Below are positions 42,578 through 50,899 of a DNA stretch of 64,000 bases, one piece after another (the first letter of the stretch is position 1; each line of letters opens with the position of its first letter). Below the pieces are notes generated by a model. It did not search any database, was not told the origin of the DNA, and worked only from the letters and a program-made list of their open reading frames with translations. The stretch comes from a bacterium HR15 (GTDB lineage: Bacteria; Armatimonadota; Fimbriimonadia; Fimbriimonadales; GBS-DC): the NCBI GenBank assembly GCA_002898555.1, contig BEHR01000013.1, forward strand, positions 1 to 64,000, given 5' to 3'. The position numbers and the translations under genes were made by a program.

Positions 42578-43666
42578 CTATGCCTTGCGCTGCAGAAAGT
42601 CCCGCATGAAGTCGCGCAGCGCATGCACGCCTTCGAGGGGCATGGCGTTGTAGATCGAGGCACGGCAACCACCGACGGAGCGATGCCCCTTCAGCTCATA
42701 CAGCCCATGCGCCTGCGCCTCCTGCAGGAACGCCTTCTCCAGTTCCTCGTTTGGCAGTCGCCAGGTGACATTCATCACCGAGCGGCACTCCGGGTGCGCA
42801 TGCCCGCGATAGAAGCCGTTGCTCTGATCGATGACCTCGTACAGCAAGCTTGCCTTCTGGCGATTAATCTGTTGCATCCGTTCCAGCCCGCCAATCTCAT
42901 TGATCAGCCAGCGCGTGACCAGCATCACCAGATAGATAGCGAACACTGGGGGCGTGTTATAGACCGATTTATGCTCCGCTTGCAGGCGATAGTCCAGCAT
43001 GGCGGGCATGTTGGGCGGTGTGCGCTCCAGCATGTCCTCGCGAATAATCACGATGGTGACGCCCGCGGGTCCGGCGTTTTTCTGGGCGCCTGCATAGATC
43101 AGCGCGTAGCGTTCGATGGGCAGTGGGCGCGACAGGAAGTCGGAAGAGGCATCACACACCAGAGGCACTTCACCCACAGGCGGCTCCTGCTGGAACTCCA
43201 CGCCTTGAATGGTCTCGTTCGAGGTGAAATGGACATAGGCGGCGTTGGGGTCTATGTCCAGCTCATCGGGTCGGGGCGTGCGCACAAAATGCTCGCTCTT
43301 ACCTGTCCATGCGATTCGCGCCTTGCCGATTTTGACCGCTTCCTGAAACGCCTTTTCGCCCCATGAACCGGTAACGATGTAGTCGGCAGAGCCGTCGCCG
43401 AGTAAGTTCATGGGCACCATCGCGAACTGCAGGCTCGCACCGCCCTGTAGGAACAGCACGCGGTAATGGGCGGGGATGTTGAGCAGCTGGCGCAAGTTCG
43501 CTTCTGTCTCCTCCAGAATCGCGTCGAACCACTTGGAGCGGTGGCTTATCTCCAGAACCGAGATGCCGACGCCGGGCAGCGCGAGCAGGTCGCGCTGCGC
43601 CTCTTGCAGCACGGGCAGGGGCAGCACCGCCGGCCCCGCCGAAAAGTTCCACACTCGCTCGGTCAT
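42578..43666 (-). CDS. serC: Phosphoserine aminotransferase
   Basis: Transfers the amino group from glutamate to 3-phosphohydroxypyruvate in serine synthesis (also used in vitamin B6 synthesis). 362 aa, normal length; AAGGAGG precedes the start. Motifs: NFSAGPAVLP, ISHRSKWFD, LFLQGGASLQFAMVPMNLL (phosphate/PLP loop), CDASSDFLSRPL, the PLP-lysine segment YAGAQKNAGPAGVT and LKGHRSVGGCRASIYNAMP. It is 30 nt downstream of hslU on the same strand. serA is at 59.9 kb. Confidence 0.95.
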   Translation of the reverse strand: MTERVWNFSAGPAVLPLPVLQEAQRDLLALPGVGISVLEISHRSKWFDAILEETEANLRQLLNIPAHYRVLFLQGGASLQFAMVPMNLLGDGSADYIVTGSWGEKAFQEAVKIGKARIAWTGKSEHFVRTPRPDELDIDPNAAYVHFTSNETIQGVEFQQEPPVGEVPLVCDASSDFLSRPLPIERYALIYAGAQKNAGPAGVTIVIIREDMLERTPPNMPAMLDYRLQAEHKSVYNTPPVFAIYLVMLVTRWLINEIGGLERMQQINRQKASLLYEVIDQSNGFYRGHAHPECRSVMNVTWRLPNEELEKAFLQEAQAHGLYELKGHRSVGGCRASIYNAMPLEGVHALRDFMRDFLQRKA

Positions 43667-43696
43667 GGTTATCCTCCTTAGGGTTCCGAGACTCGT

Positions 43697-45130
43697 CTAA
43701 AGAATATAACGGCTGAGGTCCACATCTTTGACGATATCGCTCAACTTGGCGCGTACATAGTCCACATCAATCACGATGCGCTCGCCGGCATGCTCAGGCG
43801 CTTCGTAGGAGATGTCCTCCATGAGCTTCTCCATCACCGTATGCAGGCGTCGCGCACCGATGTTCTCAGTGCGCATGTTCACCTCGTAGGCGATACGCGC
43901 GATCTCTTCGATTGCCTCATCGGTGAACTCCAACTCCACTCCTTCGGCGGCGAGCAGTTGCTGATACTGTTTGGTGAGCGCGTTGCGCGGCTCTTTCAGG
44001 ATGCGCACGAAGTCGGCAGCGGTGAGCGGCTCCAGCTCCACGCGGATGGGCAGTCGCCCCTGCAGCTCGGGAATCAGGTCAGAGGGTTTACTCATATGGA
44101 ACGCGCCCGCCGCGATGAACAGAATATGGTCGGTGCGTACGGGACCGTACTTGGTGATGACGGTGGAGCCTTCAATAATGGGCAGCAGGTCCCGTTGCAC
44201 GCCTTCACGGCTCACATCGGGTCCGTACTGACTGCGCGCGCCAGCGATTTTGTCGATTTCGTCCAGAAAGATGATGCCTGTTTGCTCCGCGCGTTGTACC
44301 GCTTCCCGAATCACGCTGGAGCGGTCAATCAGTTTGCGTGCCTCCTGCTGGGTGAGAATCTCGCGTGCCTCTTTGACGGTGACCACGCGGCGGCTGCGGC
44401 TATGTGGCAGGAACGGATTGGCGAAAGTGTCCGTGTCCATTCCCATCTCTTCGATGCCCTGCGGTGAGAACACCTGCAGGAAAGGGATGACAGGCTCTTC
44501 CACCTCGATTTCGACCGTTTCGTCGTCGCGCAGTCCGGCACGGATCTGTTCCGTGAGCGCGCGCTTGAGACGGCGGCGATCGGTTTCCGCGCCTTCTTCC
44601 GCCTCTTCAGGCTCCTCCGGCTGCTCCATGCCCAGGGCTTGGCGCAGGATTTCGAGGGGAGGTGGCACAGTTTGGCGGCTGCGTCGACGGCGCGGGCGCA
44701 ACATCAGCTCCACGAGGCGTTCCACTGCGCGCGCCTCGGCACGCTCACGCACCTCCTCCATCTTCTCCTGCTCCACCATGCGCACCGAAACATTCACCAG
44801 GTCGCGCACCATCGAGTCGACATCGCGCCCCACATAGCCCACTTCGGTGAACTTCGTCGCCTCCACCTTGATGAAGGGGGCGCGCACGAGCGCGGCAAGC
44901 CGACGCGCAATCTCGGTCTTACCAACACCCGTGGGACCAATCATCAGGATATTTTTGGGCATCACCTCGTCGCGCAGCTCGGGCGGCAGCTTCTGCCGAC
45001 GATAGCGGTTGCGCAACGCGATGGCGACCGCACGCTTCGCCTTCGCCTGACCCACAATATATTTGTCCAGCTCCGCCACAATCTGGCGCGGGGTCAGTTC
45101 CTCAACAGGTACAGTAAGTTCGGTTTGCAC
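43697..45130 (-). CDS. hslU: HslU, ATPase subunit of the HslUV protease
   Basis: Unfolds substrates for the HslV peptidase. About 477 aa from GTG 45130; TTG 45136 lies only 1 nt after the -10 box and cannot be leaderless. Landmarks: [20 protein letters not shown], Walker [38 protein letters not shown], the HslU-specific I-domain (about 110-240), Walker [12 protein letters not shown], and [12 protein letters not shown]. The C-terminus SRYIL is the type that docks into HslV. hslV normally lies directly upstream but here the upstream gene is divergent, so hslV is elsewhere or absent. Confidence 0.95.
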   Translation of the reverse strand: MQTELTVPVEELTPRQIVAELDKYIVGQAKAKRAVAIALRNRYRRQKLPPELRDEVMPKNILMIGPTGVGKTEIARRLAALVRAPFIKVEATKFTEVGYVGRDVDSMVRDLVNVSVRMVEQEKMEEVRERAEARAVERLVELMLRPRRRRSRQTVPPPLEILRQALGMEQPEEPEEAEEGAETDRRRLKRALTEQIRAGLRDDETVEIEVEEPVIPFLQVFSPQGIEEMGMDTDTFANPFLPHSRSRRVVTVKEAREILTQQEARKLIDRSSVIREAVQRAEQTGIIFLDEIDKIAGARSQYGPDVSREGVQRDLLPIIEGSTVITKYGPVRTDHILFIAAGAFHMSKPSDLIPELQGRLPIRVELEPLTAADFVRILKEPRNALTKQYQQLLAAEGVELEFTDEAIEEIARIAYEVNMRTENIGARRLHTVMEKLMEDISYEAPEHAGERIVIDVDYVRAKLSDIVKDVDLSRYIL

Positions 45131-45137
45131 ATGCAAG

Positions 45138-45143
45138 AGTATA
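45138..45143 (-). promoter_or_regulatory. -10 box of a leaderless hslU transcript
   Basis: TATACT on the minus strand, 7 nt before GTG 45130. No ribosome-binding site is present. Confidence 0.5.
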
Positions 45144-45186
45144 CCCGTTCGGGGACCACCTGCTCACAAGGAGGTATTCTTTTACT

Positions 45187-45855
45187 GTGCAGAAGCGACG
45201 GCTGGGGCGGACCAACCGCTGGGTGTTCCCACTGTGGGTGCGGGGGACACTGCCCAAAGCAGAACCGACTGACGCGCAGATGTCCGCATTTTTTGAACAG
45301 TTGCTATCGCTTGGGGTGGAGGTACTGGACATCACTCCCTCGCACGGTTTCTGGGGGCGCTACCTGCGCGAATTCCAGCTACCTGTGCAGGTAGCCATCG
45401 TCGCACCGGAGACCCTGCTGGCTTACGCGCCCGATAGCACACGCGCCGCACGCGCCGTGCAAGCGCATCTCATCGAGACTCTTTGCGCCATCGGACGCGA
45501 GCAATGCGACTACTACTTTTTGAACTTTACCTACCTGCCCAGCGAGGCGTTATTGAGCGGCGCATTAGAGGCGTTAGAACTTGCGCGTCAAGAGGGACAT
45601 ATTGGGGCTATTGGGCTGGCAGCGTATGGCGACCCACTGCGTATCCTTGCGCTCTGGCACACGCACGATGCGTTCGAAGTCGCTTTGTTGCCGAATCGCC
45701 CCGAAACACTGCAGGTGCTATTGCCCGAAGCGCGGGCACGGCGTGTGGGAACAGTCGCGGATTGCACCCACCTCACGATGCCCAATCCCCTATCCCTCTT
45801 GGACCATCTCGGCACAGACGCGCTGCTCATGGCGGGTACAATCCTGACGGCATGA
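45187..45855 (+). CDS. Degenerate aldo/keto reductase-like protein
   Basis: 222 aa, GTG start with AAGGAGGT upstream. The family start (QKRRLGRTNRWVFPLWVRGT) and later barrel strands (REQCDYYFLNF, ALEALELARQEGHIGAIGLA, FEVALLP) are clear. The catalytic Tyr segment, normally D-T-A-x-x-Y-G, reads DITPSHGFWG, and no clear catalytic Lys/His pair is seen. It is also about 80 residues shorter than active enzymes and lacks the NADP-binding end. Probably a non-enzymatic or altered family member. It overlaps the SIS gene by 4 nt (ATGA), implying a joint role. Confidence 0.6.
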   Translation: MQKRRLGRTNRWVFPLWVRGTLPKAEPTDAQMSAFFEQLLSLGVEVLDITPSHGFWGRYLREFQLPVQVAIVAPETLLAYAPDSTRAARAVQAHLIETLCAIGREQCDYYFLNFTYLPSEALLSGALEALELARQEGHIGAIGLAAYGDPLRILALWHTHDAFEVALLPNRPETLQVLLPEARARRVGTVADCTHLTMPNPLSLLDHLGTDALLMAGTILTA

Positions 45856-46901
45856 GTGCAAATGGACACTTTATGCGAGCGGAGATTTATGAGCAGCCCG
45901 CCGTGTTGCGCCGAATCGCCGAACGCGAATGGCAGGCGATTCGGGAAGCTGCGGCGCGTATCCAGCAGGAGAACATCGACTATGTGCTGCTTGCGGCACG
46001 GGGCACCTCCGATAATGCCGCCAAATACTTCCAATATCTCCTCCAGATTGAGAACGGTCTGCCATGCGGATTAGCCACACCTTCGGTCGTCACACTCTAT
46101 CGGGCGCAGCTGAACTTACGGGGCGGTCTGGTGGTGGGTATCTCCCAGTCGGGTGAAGCCCCCGATGTCGTGGAGTATGTTGTCCATGCACGCGAGCGCG
46201 GTGCGCTGACCCTTGCCATCACGAACAACCCCGATTCACCGCTGGCACAGGCAAGCCATTTCCATCTTTTTGTGCATGCGGGCGAGGAGCGCAGCGTCGC
46301 AGCGACCAAAACCTATACGGGCACGCTGGCTACCATCTACCTGCTTTCACACGCGCTGAAAGGGGCAAGCAACGCGCCCGATGAACTCTGTGCCACCGCT
46401 GAGCGCATGGAGCATGCTCTCCAGCAGGAGGGGGTTATTCGGCAAGCGGTGGATCGCTATCGCTATGTGCGCGAGTGCGTCTCGTTGGCGCGTGGCATTA
46501 ATCAGGCGACAGCGGAAGAGACCGCGCTGAAGCTGATTGAGACCTGCTATGTGGTGTGCAAAGCCTATTCAGTTGCCGATTTCATGCATGGTCCTTTCGC
46601 ACTCATCGAGCCAGGCTTCCCATGCCTGCTCTTTGCGCCCGACGGCGCGACCCTTCCCACCGTGCGCGAATCGGCGGCGCGGTTGCGCGAGCATGGCGCG
46701 GAGACCATCCTCTTTGCGCATGACCCCGACATCCTGCACCTTGCCCGCACGCCGATCGAGCTGCCCGTCGATGTGCCCGAAAGCGTCTCGCCCATTGTCT
46801 ACATCGTGCTGGGGCAGCTGTTTGCCTATCATCTTGCTCTTACACGCGACCTGAACCCTGATCAGCCGCGCGGATTGCAGAAGGTCACCCGCACCTTTTG
46901 A
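45852..46901 (+). CDS. Tandem-SIS sugar-phosphate isomerase/deaminase (GlmS-isomerase-like)
   Basis: 349 aa from the ATG at 45852 (the longer frame to 45483 overlaps the previous gene). Two SIS domains bind phosphorylated sugars: YVLLAARGTSDNAAKYFQYL, VVGISQSGEAPDVVEYV and AATKTYTGTLATIYLL in the first; ETALKLIETCYV, DFMHGPFALI and the ending DLNPDQPRGLQKVTRT in the second. This matches NagB-II/AgaS-type proteins that deaminate or isomerise amino-sugar phosphates rather than full GlmS, since the glutaminase domain is missing. It could follow NagA (13.0 kb) functionally. Coupled to the AKR-like gene. Confidence 0.82.
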   Translation: MSANGHFMRAEIYEQPAVLRRIAEREWQAIREAAARIQQENIDYVLLAARGTSDNAAKYFQYLLQIENGLPCGLATPSVVTLYRAQLNLRGGLVVGISQSGEAPDVVEYVVHARERGALTLAITNNPDSPLAQASHFHLFVHAGEERSVAATKTYTGTLATIYLLSHALKGASNAPDELCATAERMEHALQQEGVIRQAVDRYRYVRECVSLARGINQATAEETALKLIETCYVVCKAYSVADFMHGPFALIEPGFPCLLFAPDGATLPTVRESAARLREHGAETILFAHDPDILHLARTPIELPVDVPESVSPIVYIVLGQLFAYHLALTRDLNPDQPRGLQKVTRTF

Positions 46902-46969
46902 CCCCGCAGGGTGATAGGGCACAGCCTTCGGCTCATCGGGATATGTCCTTCTGCCAGCCCCTCTGGGGG

Positions 46970-46975
46970 TATCAT
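46970..46975 (+). promoter_or_regulatory. -10 box of a leaderless small gene
   Basis: GGTATCAT ends 7 nt before the ATG at 46983. Confidence 0.4.
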
Positions 46976-46982
46976 GGCATCG

Positions 46983-47285
46983 ATGAAACGCATCGACCTG
47001 CAAACATTCAAGGCAAGTTTAGGTCAGGAGTCGCCGCCTGAGCTACCCATCCCCCTGCTTGCCCTCTGGTACGAGGCAAAAGGGGACTGGAATCGGGCGC
47101 ATGAACTGGTGCAGAGTGACCCAACGCGCGAAAGCGCATGGGTGCATGCCTACCTGCATCGCAAGGAGGGCGATCTGGGCAACGCCCGCTACTGGTACAG
47201 CCGCGCGAACCGCCCGCCCGCCGATGGCTCGCTGGAGCATGAGTGGGAACAGATTGCCGAGACGCTACTGCAACTTAGCCAATAA
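46983..47285 (+). CDS. Conserved hypothetical protein, about 100 aa
   Basis: 100 aa, MKRIDLQTFKASLG then PPELPIPLLALWYEAKGDWN, RAHELVQSD, SAWVHAYLHRKEGDLGNARY and WYSRANRPP. A helical, Trp/Tyr/His-rich protein of a type I recall as widespread and uncharacterised, with TPR-like helix pairs. No signal peptide or membrane segment. The start at 46983 is chosen over the frame's first ATG (46911) because of the -10 box. Its 3' end overlaps the convergent acyl-CoA dehydrogenase by 11 nt. Confidence 0.7.
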   Translation: MKRIDLQTFKASLGQESPPELPIPLLALWYEAKGDWNRAHELVQSDPTRESAWVHAYLHRKEGDLGNARYWYSRANRPPADGSLEHEWEQIAETLLQLSQ

Positions 47286-49041
47286 GGGGGTTATAGCTTC
47301 CACCCCATTGCAACACGAACTCCGCTAAGCGATGGCGTGCGGCGACCGCGTTGAAGCGTGGCAAGCATAGCATGCGCTCGGCAAGGTGGAACAGATCAGG
47401 CGTTGCCCCCAGCGCGTTCAGCACCAGATCGAGCCTCTCGCGCAGGGCGAATGCGCCCTCACGCGCAAACAGCATCGCCGTCAGTTCGCCAGCTTCCGCC
47501 GCTGCGCCGCGGAGCTTGGGCAACCGCGCCACAATACTCTCCAGCCCATACAGAGAAGCCGTCATATCGGCGATGGCGGCAGCGACCTCCTGACGCTGCT
47601 CGCGCAGATGCTCCCCGTAGGCTTCCCATGCCAATCGGAAAGCGAAGAGGGTGGCTTGACGGAACTGTTCGACGAGCGCAGCAAGCATCTCCCGTGGATG
47701 GCTGGGCAGGGTTTCCACGGGATGCGCCTCGCGTGCCCGTGCCTCCTCGATCAGGGGCAAACCCGCCCGCTGCATCTGCCGAATCAGGTGCTGCGTCAGG
47801 TTCAGCCGATTAATTTCGTTGGTCCCTTCATAGATGCGAGGGACGCGCGATTCGCGAAAGAGCTTGGCAATCGGGAAATCTTCCGTGTATCCGTAGCCAC
47901 CGTGAATTTGCAGCCCCTCATCTGCGCAGAAATACTGCACCTCCGTGCCGTAAAACTTGAGCAGGGCACACTCGCCCGCATACTCCGCAGCGGCGGCGCG
48001 GTAATGCAGGTGCAGCTCGGGATAATCCGGTGGCAGGTGATGAATAGGCTCAAACCATGCCTGCATCAGCGCGCCCGTGCGATAGAGCATGCTCTCCAAC
48101 GCGAACAGGCGGGTGAACATCTCGGCAAGTTTCTGACGGATCAGCCCGAAATTGGCAATCGGTTGACCGAACTGATGGCGTTCCTGGGCGTAGCGTGTGG
48201 CGAGTTCCAACGCATATTTGCCCGTGCCCAGCGCGCTGGCTGCCATCTTGTAGCGACCCAGATTGAGCGTGTTAAGCGCGATATAGTGCGCCTTGCCCAC
48301 CTCACCCAGCAGATTCTCGGCAGGCACGAAGACATTCTCGAAAGCGACGCGGCGCGTGCTGGAACCATGTAAGCCGATTTTATGTTCCTCACGCCCCAGA
48401 TTCACGCCGGGGAAGGTGCGCTCCACCAGAAAAGCGGTGAACTGGTCGCCATTCAGCTTCGCGAACACGGTGAACAGGTCAGCGAAGCCGGCGTTTGTGA
48501 CCCACATCTTTTCACCGCTCAGAATATAACCTTTGCCATCGGATGAGGGCATCGCGCGAGTGCGCATCGCCAGCGCGTCGGAGCCACTCGCCGGTTCGCT
48601 CAAACAGAAGGAACCACACCACTCGCCCGACGCCAATTTGGGCAGGTAGCGCAGCTTTTGAGCATGCGTGCCTTCCAGCACCAGTGGCAAGATGGCAAGC
48701 CCCGCATGCGCCTGCAGGGTCAGACAGGTGGCAGGCTCCGGACCCAGTTTTTCCACCAGCAGGGCGACGGTGGTCTTGGGTAGGTCTAACCCGCCATAGT
48801 GGATGGGCACTTCCGCTGCAGTGAAACCCAGCGCACCCATCTGGCGGTCTAACTCACGCATCAAGCCCTCATGCGCCTGTTCAATCTCAGGCAAGCGCGG
48901 GAGAACCTCGTTGCGAATGAACTCCTCGGCCGCTTTGCCGATCATGCGCGCTTCCTGGTCAAAATCTTCGGGTGCGAAAGTGCTTCCCGCTTCCGTGCGC
49001 TCAATCAGAAACGCGCCGCTTCGTCGCTTCTGCTCGCTCAT
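47275..49041 (-). CDS. Acyl-CoA dehydrogenase, long form
   Basis: FAD-dependent alpha,beta-desaturation of acyl-CoA. 588 aa from the ATG at 49041 (GGAGGAGG upstream; -10 TATAAT at the complement of 49063-49068). Core 1-400: LTLQAHAGLAILPLVLEGT, GSFCLSEPASGSDALAMRT (flavin-binding), YILSGEKMWVTNAGFADLF, HKIGLHGSSTRRVAFENVFV, DEGLQIHGGYGYTEDFPIAK and YEGTNEINRL. The catalytic Glu is probably in this last segment. A C-terminal helical extension (about 420-588) places it with the 580-600 aa FadE-type enzymes. It follows a biotin-carrier gene on the same strand, hinting at fatty-acid or branched-chain amino-acid breakdown. Confidence 0.9.
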   Translation of the reverse strand: MSEQKRRSGAFLIERTEAGSTFAPEDFDQEARMIGKAAEEFIRNEVLPRLPEIEQAHEGLMRELDRQMGALGFTAAEVPIHYGGLDLPKTTVALLVEKLGPEPATCLTLQAHAGLAILPLVLEGTHAQKLRYLPKLASGEWCGSFCLSEPASGSDALAMRTRAMPSSDGKGYILSGEKMWVTNAGFADLFTVFAKLNGDQFTAFLVERTFPGVNLGREEHKIGLHGSSTRRVAFENVFVPAENLLGEVGKAHYIALNTLNLGRYKMAASALGTGKYALELATRYAQERHQFGQPIANFGLIRQKLAEMFTRLFALESMLYRTGALMQAWFEPIHHLPPDYPELHLHYRAAAAEYAGECALLKFYGTEVQYFCADEGLQIHGGYGYTEDFPIAKLFRESRVPRIYEGTNEINRLNLTQHLIRQMQRAGLPLIEEARAREAHPVETLPSHPREMLAALVEQFRQATLFAFRLAWEAYGEHLREQRQEVAAAIADMTASLYGLESIVARLPKLRGAAAEAGELTAMLFAREGAFALRERLDLVLNALGATPDLFHLAERMLCLPRFNAVAARHRLAEFVLQWGGSYNPLIG

Positions 49042-49080
49042 CGATGTTCCTCCTCCAGCGCGATTATACCTGGTGATCAA

Positions 49081-49146
49081 GTAGCCAGTAGGGAGTGGAG
49101 CCGTAGCCACTCGCCGCTCGTCAAAAATTTCACTGACTACTGGCTA
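49081..49146. repeat. Inverted GCGAGTAGCC repeat overlapping the end of the biotin-carrier gene
   Basis: Perfect 10-bp arms TAGCCAGTAG (49082-49091) and CTACTGGCTA (49137-49146). The minus-strand word GTGAGTGGCGAGTAG supplies the last codons and stop of the biotin-carrier gene. Confidence 0.7.
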
Positions 49147-49644
49147 CTCGCCACTCACTATTTCCACGAGGATCACGCCCTCCTGCACGATGTCGCCCTC
49201 GCGACAGTTAAGCGATTGCACCACACCGGCATAAGGCGCGCGCAGTGTCTGCTCCGTTTTCATCGCCTCCAGCACAACTAAAGGCTGCCCTGCCTCTACC
49301 TGCTCACCCACCTGCACCAGCACCTTGCGGATCAGCCCCGGCATCGGCGCGGTGAGCATGCCTTCGGCAGTGGAATGTTGTGTCGCCCCGTGCCTGCCAA
49401 TGGCGCGTTGAAAGCGGTACACGCGCCCTTGATAGCTCAGCATAATTTCGTCGCCGTTAATGTGAAAGAACAGCTGCCAGGCGCGCGTAGGCGTGCGCAC
49501 CGTCATGGAGCCGTCCTCATGCAGCTCCGCTTGTAGCCCCGCAGCCTCGGAGCCATCTGGCAGGATGACGCGCCAGCCCGCGCGCTCTGGCATCACTTGC
49601 AGCGCGATTTGCTCACCCTGATACAGAAATTCCAGTCGTGTCAT
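49144..49644 (-). CDS. Biotin carboxyl carrier domain protein (acyl-CoA carboxylase type)
   Basis: 166 aa from the ATG at 49644. Residues about 1-85 form a beta-rich lead-in like the C-terminal part of acetyl/propionyl/methylcrotonyl-CoA carboxylase alpha subunits. Residues 95-163 are the biotinyl domain, with the modified Lys in VVLEAMKTEQTLRAP. As a free-standing carrier it needs separate carboxylase and transferase subunits, which are not in the window. The last residues (VSGE) come from a dispersed repeat, so the original end may have differed. It lies 28 nt after the MacB-like gene on the same strand. Confidence 0.8.
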   Translation of the reverse strand: MTRLEFLYQGEQIALQVMPERAGWRVILPDGSEAAGLQAELHEDGSMTVRTPTRAWQLFFHINGDEIMLSYQGRVYRFQRAIGRHGATQHSTAEGMLTAPMPGLIRKVLVQVGEQVEAGQPLVVLEAMKTEQTLRAPYAGVVQSLNCREGDIVQEGVILVEIVSGE

Positions 49645-49672
49645 CGATGTGTTAGCCAACCGTCGGAGCGGC

Positions 49673-50899
49673 TCATTCGTAGCGCAGGGCTTCAATCGGT
49701 TGGAGTTGGGCAGCGCGCCATGCGGGATATAACCCGAAAAAGACGCCTACCAGCGCGGCGAAGCTGAAGGCAAGCACCACACCCTCCACCGGGACCAAAA
49801 CCTTCCAGTTCGCCTGCTGGCTAATATAGGTTGCCGCACCGTAGCCTAACCCGATCCCGATTAGCCCACCCACGACGCTGATAACCACCGACTCGATGAG
49901 GAACTGCGTCAGAATATTTACCCGAGTCGCACCGATTGCCTTGCGCAAGCCGATCTCGCGTGTGCGCTCCGTGACGGAGACCAGCATGATGTTCATAATG
50001 CCGATCCCCCCGACAATCAGCGATACCAGGGCAACTCCCGCCAGCAGGAAGGTGAAGGTGCGCGCCGTCTGCTCCACCGTCTCCACGAACTCACCCTGAT
50101 TGAACACGCGGAAATCGGGATCGCCCCATGATGGGATTCGATGCACGCGCATGAGCGTCTCCTCCACGCACTGTTGCGCGGTCTGCATCACCTCCCCGCC
50201 TGAGACCGCCTGCACGCTCAGCCCGTCCACATGCTCCACGCCCATCAGGCGGCGCATGGCGGTAGATAGGGGCACATAGATGCGGTCGTCGAAGCTGCGG
50301 AAGCCCGTGTCGCCCTTGTAGGTCAGTCGCCCGATGACCCGAAACGCCTGACCATTGATGCGGATGGTCTTCCCAATGCACGCGCCGCCTTGGAATAGCT
50401 CCTCCCAGACCGTGTGCCCGATTACAGCGACACGCGCTTTGGCATGCTCTTCCGACTCGTTGTGGAACCTTCCTTCCGCAAGGGTCAGGTTGCGAATGGC
50501 AGCATATTCGGGCAGCGCACCTGTGACGCTGGTGCGCATGTTGCGATTGAAATATTTCACCTGAAAGGCGGAGGAGATTTCGGGCGAGGCACGGATAACC
50601 AGTCCGCTACAGCTTTTGAGAATGGCATCAGCGTCGGAGGGTTTCATGGTCTGCACGCTGCCGAAGCCGAGGAACGCGCCGCCGCGTCGCGCCTGCCCAG
50701 CACGCACGGTCAACACATTGGCGCCCAGCTTCTGAATCTGTTCGAGGGTGTAGGCGCGTGCTCCCTGCGCGATGCCGATCATCGCGATGACCGCCCCCAC
50801 ACCGATAATGACACCCAGCATGGTCAGCAGGGTGCGCATTTTGTTCGCACGCAGGCTCTCTAATGCTGAGATGAAGCTTTCGATCAGGTTCACGCGCAT
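49673..50899 (-). CDS. MacB-like ABC transporter permease (no ATPase domain)
   Basis: 408 aa. N-terminal helix in SLRANKMRTLLTMLGVIIGV, a periplasmic MacB_PCD domain (about 45-270), then three helices of the FtsX domain: TFTFLLAGVALVSLIVGGIG, VSVTERTREIGLRKAIGATR and VISVVGGLIGIGLGYGA, ending GLYPAWRAAQLQPIEALRYE. This is the permease of MacB/LolCDE-type mechanotransmission exporters. Its start directly abuts the adaptor gene's stop (TGAATG). The ATPase, normally adjacent or fused, is missing from the neighbourhood. Confidence 0.9.
   Translation of the reverse strand: MRVNLIESFISALESLRANKMRTLLTMLGVIIGVGAVIAMIGIAQGARAYTLEQIQKLGANVLTVRAGQARRGGAFLGFGSVQTMKPSDADAILKSCSGLVIRASPEISSAFQVKYFNRNMRTSVTGALPEYAAIRNLTLAEGRFHNESEEHAKARVAVIGHTVWEELFQGGACIGKTIRINGQAFRVIGRLTYKGDTGFRSFDDRIYVPLSTAMRRLMGVEHVDGLSVQAVSGGEVMQTAQQCVEETLMRVHRIPSWGDPDFRVFNQGEFVETVEQTARTFTFLLAGVALVSLIVGGIGIMNIMLVSVTERTREIGLRKAIGATRVNILTQFLIESVVISVVGGLIGIGLGYGAATYISQQANWKVLVPVEGVVLAFSFAALVGVFFGLYPAWRAAQLQPIEALRYE

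Noticed and set aside
42265-42609. 114-codon plus-strand frame between the HAF and serC genes
   Set aside because: No signal, domain or ribosome-binding site; the opposite strand carries a recognisable methylase fragment.
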